From an uncultured Eubacterium sp. (GTDB taxonomy: Bacteria; Bacillota; Clostridia; Lachnospirales; Lachnospiraceae): DNA of 39,037 bases. The number at the start of each line of letters is the position of its first letter. The first letter of the stretch is position 1. The DNA is taken from assembly GCA_947384955.1 (NCBI GenBank), contig CANDJC010000032.1, positions 1 to 39,037 of the forward strand. The letters are read 5' to 3'. Positions 16,034 through 23,392 of the stretch are shown one piece after another. Position numbers and translations under genes: made by a program. The notes under the pieces were generated by a model that was not told where the DNA came from, made no database searches, and was given only the letters and a program-made list of their open reading frames with translations.

Positions 16034-16899
16034 TACATTCCGTGCAGGCATCAGTACCTGCAATGGGAAATACTGCTTCAGGTATAAATGAATCTGTGAA
16101 AAACTCTGATAACAGGCATGTCTCCGCTAAGCAGACTTCTGCCTCTGCATTACCCGCATTAGGCGACAGCAAAGATATGCAGAAAAAGTCAGAAAATACT
16201 GATAAAAAATCTGCATCAAAAACTTTTACCTGGCTTAAAATGCTGTTCATTGCGTCTTCCGGTACGATGACTATAGGTGCGCAGACATACGTACTTTTTA
16301 AGAGCCTGCAATATTTAAACAATAAAAGAAAAGAAGATATCAGCAAACGCAAGTGGGAAGAATTAGAAGAAGCTGTCAAAGGCACAAATCCAAATTTCGC
16401 TCCGGGAGAGCAGAATAGAAAATGGAGAATTAACTGCCAGCGCTGCGTTTCCGTATTTGAAGCACGTATGCGCGGACAAAACGTTACTGCCCAGCCGAAT
16501 CCCTATCCTGACCGCCCCGCCTTTGACGATTTATCTCATCCAAATGCAAAAACCGGTATATTTTCTGTCTACAAATCACCCGATATATTAGATATGAGTT
16601 CGAAAAATGAATGGGACTGCGAACAGAAAATCCGTGAACAAATGGAGAAATGGGGCGAAGGTTCCAGGGCTATTGTAGCTGTAATCTGGAAAAGCGGCGG
16701 CGGTCACGTATTCAATGCTGTACAGATAAACGGTCATACAGAATATGTAGATCCGCAGAACGGAAATATGTACTGCCTGTCCTATTTTAGTAATATTGAT
16801 ACTTCTAAAAAAGTATACCTTACAAGAACAGACGACCAGGAATTTACAAACAGAATAGTTTTATGCACACAGGAAGAAGCAAAAGGAGAATCATTATGA
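15973..16899 (+). CDS. Papain-fold toxin (Tox-PL-like), probable injected cargo
   Basis: 308 residues. The first ~80 are Ser/Lys-rich and disordered. A hydrophobic segment lies at about 86-110 (TWLKMLFIASSGTMTIGAQT). The toxin domain runs from about 150. It shows the papain-fold toxin 1 pattern NCQRCVSVFEARMRGQNVTA (nucleophile probably Cys155), a WGEGSRAIVAV strand, GGGHVFNAV (His245) and YVDPQNGN (Asp260/Gln262), in the order of the Tox-PL family. These enzymes act as thiol proteases or deamidases. GGGAG lies seven bases before the ATG. It is AT-richer than the flanking genes. The next gene overlaps the stop codon as ATGA, a classic toxin-immunity arrangement. Delivery by the adjacent injection system is inferred from proximity and divergence. 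Confidence 0.8.
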   Translation: MEKARNGASSAKESSTIIRLIHSVQASVPAMGNTASGINESVKNSDNRHVSAKQTSASALPALGDSKDMQKKSENTDKKSASKTFTWLKMLFIASSGTMTIGAQTYVLFKSLQYLNNKRKEDISKRKWEELEEAVKGTNPNFAPGEQNRKWRINCQRCVSVFEARMRGQNVTAQPNPYPDRPAFDDLSHPNAKTGIFSVYKSPDILDMSSKNEWDCEQKIREQMEKWGEGSRAIVAVIWKSGGGHVFNAVQINGHTEYVDPQNGNMYCLSYFSNIDTSKKVYLTRTDDQEFTNRIVLCTQEEAKGESL

Positions 16900-17144
16900 T
16901 AACATTAAATGAAGCAAAAAAAACTGCCCTTTCTTATATGGGCGCGGGACTGGAAATCAGCCAGGTCAGTGAAATTTCCAATGCATGGATTTTCAGTTTC
17001 CGGGATGAAAAAACAAAAGAAACACTGCTTATTTCCCCTGTCATGGTTTATAAAGAAGACGGAAAAGCAGACACCTTCTTCCCGCCTGATCATCCGCAGG
17101 AGCTTGCCTCTATGAAAATCATCGAAAAACTAGAGTATTCCTGA
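16896..17144 (+). CDS. Immunity protein, Imm35/YrhB-like
   Basis: 82 residues from the ATG at 16896, whose ATGA overlaps the toxin stop; AGGAG lies seven bases upstream. The frame also has an ATG at 16863, but that lies inside the toxin gene without a good ribosome binding site. The small alpha/beta protein has an N-terminal helix (LNEAKKTALSYMGAG), a WIFSFRDE strand, and a VYKEDGKADTFFPP hairpin. This matches the layout of YrhB/Imm35 proteins (helix, gW.F.y, P.iVdk.dG). Imm35 genes are known beside papain-fold toxins. It has no signal peptide, so it would protect in the cytoplasm. The immunity role is well supported by context and the family name moderately so. Confidence 0.7.
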   Translation: MITLNEAKKTALSYMGAGLEISQVSEISNAWIFSFRDEKTKETLLISPVMVYKEDGKADTFFPPDHPQELASMKIIEKLEYS

Positions 17145-17197
17145 AACACAAAAGATTCTTTTACACCAGCAATGCAGTATGAAAGGCATCCAGACCT

Positions 17198-18373
17198 ATG
17201 ACAGACGAATTCATGCAGTACGCCCAAAGCCTGAAAAACCAAAAACTGTTCGAAACAGAAGCCCTGTACCAGTCTGCCCCCGCTATCTGCCTCCCGCATT
17301 TTCAGGACAATTTTTGCGATGTCTGCAAAAACATTCTGAAAATGCAGCATAACGGCCTGTCTGGAGAAATCTCTTTTCTGGAATACACCCTATTGCGTAC
17401 AAATCTGATGCAGAAAAAGTCTGTCGCAGAAGTGCGTGCTTATCACGACAAATGGTACTTCGACGGCCGCCAGTACATTGCCGGATATTTTGACTTTTCT
17501 CCTTTTTTTGTCAGATACTGGGAGCTTGCGAAAGAGCTTGCCGCGTCAAGAAAGCGTTTTCCCGGCGTTTCTGCACAGGAAATAACTGCCTTTGTTCTTT
17601 CCTGTGCGGACAGCTTTTACCGGTATGTCATATCCGCCTGCCGTTTTTTCATTCTTAACTGCATCGATACAGAACCGTTTTTATCTCTGCAGCGTGCAGA
17701 TGAATTTGTCATCAGTGCCGGAGAATATATGGCCTGTTCGGAACCCATTTATCAGGAAAACCGGAAACGCACCGCACAAGAAGCTCTGGAATGGTTTGCC
17801 AGCCGGCTTAAATATGACTACACCTATGAAAGTTTTGCGGGCCTTAATTTTTCGCATGCGGATTTATCAGAAATCAATCTTGACTATACCGATTTTCGAA
17901 ATGCTGCCCTGACCGGAGCAGATTTTCGAAATGCCAGGCTGACCGGAGCCCGTTTCTGCGGGGCTGACCTGACAGATGCAGATTTTCGCGGCTGTCTTTT
18001 GCATGAAGCAGACTTTCGCGGCGCGCAGCTGCGCGGTGCCCGCTTTGCCTCTGCCAGAGCCTTCCGCGGAGTTTCCCAGAATCAAAACTGGACAGATGCC
18101 GGTTACCGCAGCGTAAATTTTAGGAATGCCGACCTCAGCCATGCGGATTTTCGAAACGCGGATATCCTGGATGCCGATTTTACCGGAGCGGTGATGGAAA
18201 GCACACTGCTGCTAAAAGAACAGCTCGGACAATTTTTACTCTCGCCGCAGCAGAAACAGACCGTATGCACTGCGGATGAAATGCCCGTCGAAGCCGACCT
18301 TGCACAGACTTCTCTGAACGGCAGCCGCTCATCTACACCGCAGAAAGGAAGCACTGCATGGATTACTTTATGA
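17198..18373 (+). CDS. Pentapeptide-repeat protein in the toxin island
   Basis: 391 residues. Residues ~1-200 are helical and unassigned. Residues ~208-320 hold about 18 pentapeptide units of the A(D/N)LxX/ADFRN type (GADFRNARLTGARFCGADLT and similar), interrupted once by a VSQNQNWTDAGYRS loop, which form a right-handed beta helix. The last ~60 residues are low complexity. Pentapeptide proteins serve as DNA mimics, scaffolds or type VI and type III cargo domains; nothing here decides among these. The ribosome binding site is weak (GAAAGG, 11 bases). It lies 53 bases after the immunity gene, and its 3' end overlaps the next gene by 16 bases. It may be a second cargo or an adaptor. The repeat call is certain and the function is open. 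Confidence 0.8.
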   Translation: MTDEFMQYAQSLKNQKLFETEALYQSAPAICLPHFQDNFCDVCKNILKMQHNGLSGEISFLEYTLLRTNLMQKKSVAEVRAYHDKWYFDGRQYIAGYFDFSPFFVRYWELAKELAASRKRFPGVSAQEITAFVLSCADSFYRYVISACRFFILNCIDTEPFLSLQRADEFVISAGEYMACSEPIYQENRKRTAQEALEWFASRLKYDYTYESFAGLNFSHADLSEINLDYTDFRNAALTGADFRNARLTGARFCGADLTDADFRGCLLHEADFRGAQLRGARFASARAFRGVSQNQNWTDAGYRSVNFRNADLSHADFRNADILDADFTGAVMESTLLLKEQLGQFLLSPQQKQTVCTADEMPVEADLAQTSLNGSRSSTPQKGSTAWITL

Positions 18374-18846
18374 TAAAACAGACGGGAACCATCGTAATCC
18401 CAAAAGAAGAAAGTTTTGCCAGCTTTGCCGCTTCCAGCCCGGAAATTTCCGTCCGTCCTATGGCTGACCTTTCCCAGCTGGACCGATTTGATTATATCGC
18501 TTCCGAAACACTGATAAGCGACCGTCTGAAGCTGCTGTTTGAGCAGTACCTGATTGAACAGGACTGGAAACCCTGTGTTTTTATCGACCAGGAACGGAAG
18601 CTCCAGAAAACATTCTGGTTCCTTCCCTCACTGCCATATCAGCCCCGCAAAATTATCTATGCTTCAAACGGACTCCCGGCAGCTATTTATATAGAAGAAA
18701 GTGATTTCGCCAAAAAATCACCCGGTATCTTTCGCATCCGCTGCCGTAAAGGACCGCATACCGTTATCGTACATCTGTCTGTCGCGGAAAGTATGCTCCG
18801 AAGGGGAATCTGCGGACTGGAGCTTGTGCGGCTCGTGGAAAACTGA
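18358..18846 (+). CDS. Unassigned protein overlapping the pentapeptide gene, possible immunity protein
   Basis: 162 residues, soluble, with alpha/beta pattern (FDYIASETLISDRLKLLFEQ, then WKPCVFIDQE, TFWFLPSLPY). The SDRLK..FEQYL and W..P..L portions are reminiscent of the large Imm11/DUF1629 group, in which a domain ends in a similar S.r.k.ll helix, but I would not assign it. The ATG at 18358 lies 16 bases inside the preceding gene. GAAAGGAAG occurs about seven bases upstream, so the two are probably translated as a pair. It ends the plus-strand island. The following 71 bases to the convergent pyruvate kinase gene show no clear terminator. Confidence 0.6.
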   Translation: MDYFMIKQTGTIVIPKEESFASFAASSPEISVRPMADLSQLDRFDYIASETLISDRLKLLFEQYLIEQDWKPCVFIDQERKLQKTFWFLPSLPYQPRKIIYASNGLPAAIYIEESDFAKKSPGIFRIRCRKGPHTVIVHLSVAESMLRRGICGLELVRLVEN

Positions 18847-18917
18847 CTGAAACAAATTTCGTCTGACAAACAATGTCCAGACTTCGCATCATCCATGCAG
18901 CGGCCTTTCATCAGATT

Positions 18918-19955
18918 TCATAAACTTAATTTATACTGCCCCGCTGCTGCATAATTTTCTGCTTCCGCCACTGTTTTTTTCAGATACTGCATAACCTGCA
19001 GGGGATATTTTCCCACCGCCGTTTCATTCGTAACCATCACAGCCGCTGCGCCATCCAAAACAGCATGAAAGATATCCGATACCTCCGCCCGTGTCGGAAA
19101 CGGGCTTTGCACCATCGAGGCAAGCAGCTGCGTTACTATCAGAAACGGTTTTCCTTCCCTCCTGCAAAGTTCTGAAATCATTTTCTGCGCCGCAGGCAGC
19201 TTCCACAAAGGCATATCGTTTCCAAGGTCCCCTCTTGCAATCACAATCATATCCGCATATGGCAGAATATCTGTGATATGCTCCATTCCTTCACGGTTTT
19301 CAATCTTGGCAAAAATGCGGATATGCCCGAGCTGCCTTTTTTGAAGCTCTCTTTTCACCTGCAGCAGCTGCTCCCCTTTCGTCACAAACGGCTGCATCAG
19401 AGCCGTTACGCCGTAATCCTTTGCAAGAGCGATATTTTCCATATCCTGTCTGGTAAGAACCGGTCCCGGAATCTGCTTATTCACAATCTTAAGGCTCTTT
19501 TTTGACTGCAGCAGACCGCCGCGCAGCACACGCGCCGTCACTTTCCCGCTTACAGATGTAATAACCAGTTCCAGCCTTCCGTCATCCAGCAGCACGCGGT
19601 CACCTGTTTCCAATGCGCGCAGAACCTGTTCTGATACAGGAATCACCCCGCCGGCCTCATTACAGGAAACTGCTTTTGTGCCGGCAGAAAAGACGAGTTC
19701 TTCCATCTCCATAAGCTGCAGCGGGCCAGGCAGTTCTCCAATCCGTATTTCAGGCCCCTGCATATCGATTAAAAACTCTGCTGCCACGCCGGTACGGTTC
19801 GCAGCCTTTTGAAAATTTTGAATCAGCGGTTCGCTTTCTTTTAAGCCGGAATGCGACAGATTCAGCCTGATTCCGGTCATTCCTTCCAAAAACATTTTTT
19901 CCAGTATATCCGCCTGTGCACAGGCCGGGCCTAAAGAGGCAAAAATTTCTGTCAT
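18918..19955 (-). CDS. Short pyruvate kinase-like protein lacking the C-terminal domain
   Basis: 345 residues from the ATG at 19955 (GGAG eight bases upstream); a GTG at 19988 is in frame. Pyruvate kinase landmarks are ASLGPA, GIRLNLSHSG, DMQGPEIRI, LLDDG, the catalytic lysine segment AKIENREGMEHI, IARGDLGND, TQLLASMVQSPFPTRAEVSD and ETAVGKYP. The family norm is about 470-585 residues; here the (beta/alpha)8 and a shortened B domain are present, but the regulatory C-terminal domain is absent. Departures from the consensus include Q for K in TKGPEIR and TNETA for SGETA. The enzyme would convert phosphoenolpyruvate and ADP to pyruvate and ATP. Activity without the C-domain is plausible but unproven. 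A specialised paralogue is the likeliest reading. Confidence 0.8.
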   Translation of the reverse strand: MTEIFASLGPACAQADILEKMFLEGMTGIRLNLSHSGLKESEPLIQNFQKAANRTGVAAEFLIDMQGPEIRIGELPGPLQLMEMEELVFSAGTKAVSCNEAGGVIPVSEQVLRALETGDRVLLDDGRLELVITSVSGKVTARVLRGGLLQSKKSLKIVNKQIPGPVLTRQDMENIALAKDYGVTALMQPFVTKGEQLLQVKRELQKRQLGHIRIFAKIENREGMEHITDILPYADMIVIARGDLGNDMPLWKLPAAQKMISELCRREGKPFLIVTQLLASMVQSPFPTRAEVSDIFHAVLDGAAAVMVTNETAVGKYPLQVMQYLKKTVAEAENYAAAGQYKLSL

Positions 19956-20024
19956 AACCGTTCTCCGTTTTTGCAGATTCACAGACACGTTATTTATTTT
20001 ACGGTGTACCAGATAATCTATTTT

Positions 20025-21398
20025 CTACCGTTTTGAAAACTCTTGATATAAATATACATGGTCATAAATACATTTCCACGTCCCAGGCGCATTCGTTGTC
20101 ACACAGATACGGCTGCGTCCCTTCTTATCCACGCCATAGCTGACGGCACAGTTCCCGGACTGTTCTACGTAGCCTGTTTTTGCACACAATACCTCGCCTC
20201 CGGTATCTTTATCCTCAATCCGGCGCACAAACCAGTTTGAAATCTCAATGCCGTCAGGATGCTGTTTTGTTTTTGACGTGGTATAAGTACGTGCGGACAA
20301 CACTTCCCGGCAGATTTCATTTTGAAGAGCCGCCTCCATAATCGCCGCCATATCTAAAACCGTACAATAGTGATTTTCATCATAAATACCCACGCAGTTT
20401 GTAAAATGGGCAGTCTGCGACAGCCCGAGTTCTTCCAGTTTTTCATTCATCATTTCCGCAAATGCCTCCTGCGAACCGGCCGTATATTCTGCCAGCCCAA
20501 TCGCAGCATCCGCACCGGAAGGAAGAATTGTCCCATAAAATAAATCCCGGACCGTTACCTTTTCCTTAATGGCAAATCCGGCAACACTGCATCCGTTTAC
20601 ATAACAGTAATCGGTAATTTCTGCTGTTATTTTAAACTTATCCTTCAGATTCCCGATGCTTTCCAGATGCTCCGCGGCAACCAGAAGCGTCAGCACTTTT
20701 GTCATGGAAGCCGGGACAATCCGCTTTCTTGCGCTCTTTAACGCAAGAATATTCCCTGTATCCATATCAATCAAAACAGCATGCCCGCTTGTAATCTCAT
20801 CTTTAATTTTCTGCGTATCTTCGGTTTTCTGATAACGCGTATTCTGTATGCTTCCATTGTTCCCGTCTGCGGCATCCGGTTCATTCCCGTTCTCAGTTCC
20901 GTCAGCAGCTGTGTTTTCGTTTGTGCCGCCGCCTGCTGAACCAGCCTCATTGTCATTTCCGCTGCCGCCTGTGCCTTCAGCTTTCCCTCCGCCTTCCGAT
21001 TTTCCTGCGGTTTCATTACCGCCGCCTGCCGCGCTGTTTCCGCTTTCATCCCCGCTGCCATCGCCCGCTGCATCATTTCCGCCGGAAGCATCATCACCCA
21101 AAGCATTTTCATCCGGGGCATTCCCGTCCGAAACGTCCTCATTTTGATACGCATCCTGTTCCCTTTCCCCTGTCAGAAATTCCTTCCCGGCGTTACGGGC
21201 AGCCTCCTGCTCGCTGGAAATATATCTCAAAACGCCTTCTCTTACAGTCACCGCCAGTACAAGAACCGTCAGCAGAATAAAACCTGCCTTTAATATTCTG
21301 CGAAATAAAACCTGGCGTCTTTTTTCCGTTCTCATTCTCTTTTTGCGTTCCATTCGCTGCATCCGGCGGATGTTGTCATTATCAAACTGTGCTCCCAT
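20025..21398 (-). CDS. D-alanyl-D-alanine carboxypeptidase (peptidase S11), membrane-anchored
   Basis: 457 residues. An Arg/Lys-rich cytoplasmic N-terminus (1-37) precedes one membrane helix (about 38-52). A ~110-residue Gly/Asn/Asp/Glu low-complexity linker (about 85-185) reaches into the wall. The catalytic domain (about 200-457) has S231-x-x-K in VPASMTKVL, SGA at 294-296 where the SxN motif normally sits, and CAKTGYV. This is the PBP5/DacF-type layout, trimming the terminal D-Ala of peptidoglycan stem peptides. The usual Asn of SxN is Ala here, a variant I believe occurs in some clostridial relatives. There is no C-terminal amphipathic anchor; the N-terminal helix replaces it. The gene stands alone upstream of the pyruvate kinase gene. 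Confidence 0.85.
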   Translation of the reverse strand: MGAQFDNDNIRRMQRMERKKRMRTEKRRQVLFRRILKAGFILLTVLVLAVTVREGVLRYISSEQEAARNAGKEFLTGEREQDAYQNEDVSDGNAPDENALGDDASGGNDAAGDGSGDESGNSAAGGGNETAGKSEGGGKAEGTGGSGNDNEAGSAGGGTNENTAADGTENGNEPDAADGNNGSIQNTRYQKTEDTQKIKDEITSGHAVLIDMDTGNILALKSARKRIVPASMTKVLTLLVAAEHLESIGNLKDKFKITAEITDYCYVNGCSVAGFAIKEKVTVRDLFYGTILPSGADAAIGLAEYTAGSQEAFAEMMNEKLEELGLSQTAHFTNCVGIYDENHYCTVLDMAAIMEAALQNEICREVLSARTYTTSKTKQHPDGIEISNWFVRRIEDKDTGGEVLCAKTGYVEQSGNCAVSYGVDKKGRSRICVTTNAPGTWKCIYDHVYLYQEFSKR

Positions 21399-21477
21399 GA
21401 AACTGTTCCTTTTCTTTTCTCATATTATGTTTCTGCATATTTTCCAGACTCGAACGTATCATATGCGCTGCGATTTG

Positions 21478-21988
21478 TCAAGTCTGATGAAATACTTTTC
21501 CCTCATCCCATTCCAGAATCCTTTGAAATTTTTCCATCAGTTCCTGGTTTTGAATCCTCAGATATCCATTATAATAGGAAAGGAATCCATATACCGCCAT
21601 CGCCGATAAAATCTCATCACGAGTTTCCAGGCACTGCTGCTCTGCGCTGTATCCTCCAAGCTGTGCCTCTACCGTAGTCCGGCATCCTGCTAAAATCGAT
21701 ATGAATCACATGGTATCGGTTTATATGCTTTTCATACATCGGTGTGCCCGCGACTGCCAGGCTGTCAAAGAGGAAATGGCTGTCATATCCTTTTGTATAA
21801 TAGGCTCCAAGCATATTTGCATTCACAGTTTTTCCAAATCTGCGCGGACGGGTAATGCATATATACGGACTGGATGTATTGACAGCTTTTGTAATTTTTT
21901 CTATCAAAAGACTTTTATCTACATAAATACTGCTGTTTACAGACTTTTGAAACTGCTTCAGCGATTCATCTGTATTTAAATAGTACAT
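21478..21988 (-). pseudogene. Decayed AAA-ATPase-like (DUF1703-type) gene
   Basis: The 5' part (ATG 21988, GGAGGAG seven bases upstream) encodes the start of the common clostridial AAA-ATPase_like/PD-(D/E)XK protein: YYLNTDESLKQFQKSVNS, IYVDKSLLIEKI, and the Walker A region ITRPRRFGKTVNANML. It runs out after about 123 residues. A second frame from about 21670 to 21478 encodes a matching internal segment (TRDEILSAMAVYGFLSYYNG, then LRIQNQELMEKF) ending in TGA. Complete members have about 500-570 residues, so most of the ATPase domain and the nuclease domain are gone. A large internal deletion plus frameshift has inactivated it. Confidence 0.8.
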
Positions 21989-22061
21989 AAAGCATCTCCT
22001 CCCTGGCAAATCACGTTTCCATATACTGCCTGTGTCTAAGCCTAAGCTGCTTCAAAAAATT

Positions 22062-22808
22062 TTATTTCAGCAGACTTTTTAAATACTGTACCGCCGCATC
22101 CAGCAGTTTTTCCAGTATTTCATCTGTAACGGCATATTCCTGGACATCCCAGCAGACAGATTCTTCCTTCTCTGCGCTTCTAATCACCGTATAATCAGCC
22201 AGCTCCATCCATATCTTACGCTCCTGGAGCGCCTGCTGTATCATAGCAAGAATCCTTTTCCTGCTTTCCTTTTTCTGAAGGATACGAATCAGAACCTTTT
22301 CTGTTTCTCTTGAAAAACTGCCAGCCAGGAACCCGGATGTACCCAAAATAAATGCAGAACATATTTCTTTAAATATCCCGGCATACTGCTCAGCCAGCTG
22401 TGCTGTTTTGTCACGAAACAGCCTGCATTTTACAAGTTCCCTGTAGTCAATATCAATATCACCGGCCCGCAGAAGGATGCTCCCCTTCTGCCCGGGTACA
22501 GCTGAAATTCTTCCGATGCGGATAAACCTTCCCGCCTCATTCTTTTGCAGAAATCCATTCAAAAGCTCTAAAATCTTCTGGTTATATTCCCCTGTCAGGC
22601 TGCAGATAAGCTCTGCTTTCTCCTCATCCGGCATGCTGCTTAAAAATCCGCACACCATCTCCCCGCCAGAAGCGCCCATTTTCATGATAAAACGTTCCAT
22701 CAGGCCAGGCTGTTCTTTTTTCGTACACCGTTCCAGCAGCTTTGGATAAAGTCCTTCCGCTGTTTTTTCATAGTCAGTTCTTCGTATTTCAATCTGAATG
22801 TCTGTCAT
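22062..22808 (-). CDS. Unassigned 248-residue cytoplasmic protein
   Basis: The frame is open to 22949, but the ATG at 22808 has AGGAG six bases upstream and gives MTDIQIEIRRTDYEKTAEGL. It is predominantly helical and charged, with no signal peptide or membrane helix. A hydrophobic stretch FKEICSAFILGTSGFLAGSF sits in the middle. Near the centre is ISAVPGQKGSILLRAGDIDI, a short beta unit. I recognise no family or active site. It lies divergent to the blaI-like gene, with about 200 bases between them. It may share that regulatory region, but no promoter was identified for it. Confidence 0.6.
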   Translation of the reverse strand: MTDIQIEIRRTDYEKTAEGLYPKLLERCTKKEQPGLMERFIMKMGASGGEMVCGFLSSMPDEEKAELICSLTGEYNQKILELLNGFLQKNEAGRFIRIGRISAVPGQKGSILLRAGDIDIDYRELVKCRLFRDKTAQLAEQYAGIFKEICSAFILGTSGFLAGSFSRETEKVLIRILQKKESRKRILAMIQQALQERKIWMELADYTVIRSAEKEESVCWDVQEYAVTDEILEKLLDAAVQYLKSLLK

Positions 22809-22940
22809 AAGCATCTCCTGTACGCAGAAGCATTTCGCCTGTATGTTCCAGGCCCAGCCACTGTACTGCATTATCTGTGAATCTAAACTTATTTTAACAC
22901 CCGGAAAGACCGCTTGCAATATACTTCTGAAAATACCCCA

Positions 22941-22969
22941 TTGACACAAAGCCTACACCATGTTAATAT
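22941..22969 (+). promoter_or_regulatory. Promoter of the blaI-like operon
   Basis: TTGACA at 22941-22946, 17-base spacer, TAATAT at 22964-22969. It reads into the BlaI-like gene. The spacer and -10 overlap the first of two tandem operator-like repeats, consistent with autorepression. Confidence 0.6.
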
Positions 22970-22995
22970 AAATATGCCTACAAAATGTTAATATA
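22952..22995 (+). promoter_or_regulatory. Tandem BlaI/MecI-type operator repeats
   Basis: Two 19-base direct repeats, CCTACAnnATGTTAATATA, at 22952-22970 and 22977-22995, 25 bases apart and differing only at nn (CC, AA). Each contains an ACA-n3-TGT dyad like the TACA/TGTA half-sites bound by BlaI/MecI repressors. One covers the -10 and the other the early transcript. Confidence 0.65.
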
Positions 22996-23011
22996 TAGAA
23001 AGGAGGTTTTT

Positions 23012-23392
23012 ATGCACCAGATTTCAGAATCCGAACTGATACTTATGAAAATCATCTGGAAAAACGGAGGAACTGCGCTGTTTTCCTATATCATGGAACA
23101 GTTAGAGCAGGAACATTCTGAATGGAAGAAAAACACAGTCCTCACGCTGCTCTCCCGCCTGATTGGGAAACATTATTTAACAGCAAAAAAACTCGGAAGG
23201 CGCAACGAATATATCGCTGTCGTATCCGAGCAGGAATACCAGTCCGAACAGACTCATGTTTTTTTAGACCGGGTTTATGAGGGAAATGTAAAAAACCTGG
23301 TGACATCCCTGCTATCGCAGGATTCCCTGACAGAAACAGACTGGACCGAGCTGGAATCTTTTTGGAAGGAGAAAACGAAAAAAAATGAGTGA
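23012..23392 (+). CDS. blaI: BlaI/MecI-family transcriptional repressor
   Basis: 126 residues from the ATG at 23012, preceded by AAAGGAGG; an ATG at 22985 is in frame but falls inside the second operator. A winged-helix start ISESELILMKIIWKNGG and the recognition part KKNTVLTLLSRLIGKHYLTA match BlaI/MecI. A C-terminal helical dimerisation and cleavage region (HVFLDRVYEGNVKNLVTSLL) follows. These repressors are released when an M56 sensor protease is activated, classically by beta-lactams. The stop codon overlaps the M56 gene by eight bases, so the two form one operon. Many clostridial BlaI/M56 pairs respond to signals other than beta-lactams, so the ligand is open. Confidence 0.85.
   Translation: MHQISESELILMKIIWKNGGTALFSYIMEQLEQEHSEWKKNTVLTLLSRLIGKHYLTAKKLGRRNEYIAVVSEQEYQSEQTHVFLDRVYEGNVKNLVTSLLSQDSLTETDWTELESFWKEKTKKNE

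Noticed and set aside
20848-21280. Pro/Ser/His-rich plus-strand open frames
   Set aside because: They are the antisense of the Gly/Asn/Asp-rich linker of the carboxypeptidase; low-complexity codons keep several frames open.
22809-22949. Upstream extension of the 248-residue protein
   Set aside because: It runs into the blaI promoter region; the ATG at 22808 has a clear AGGAG.
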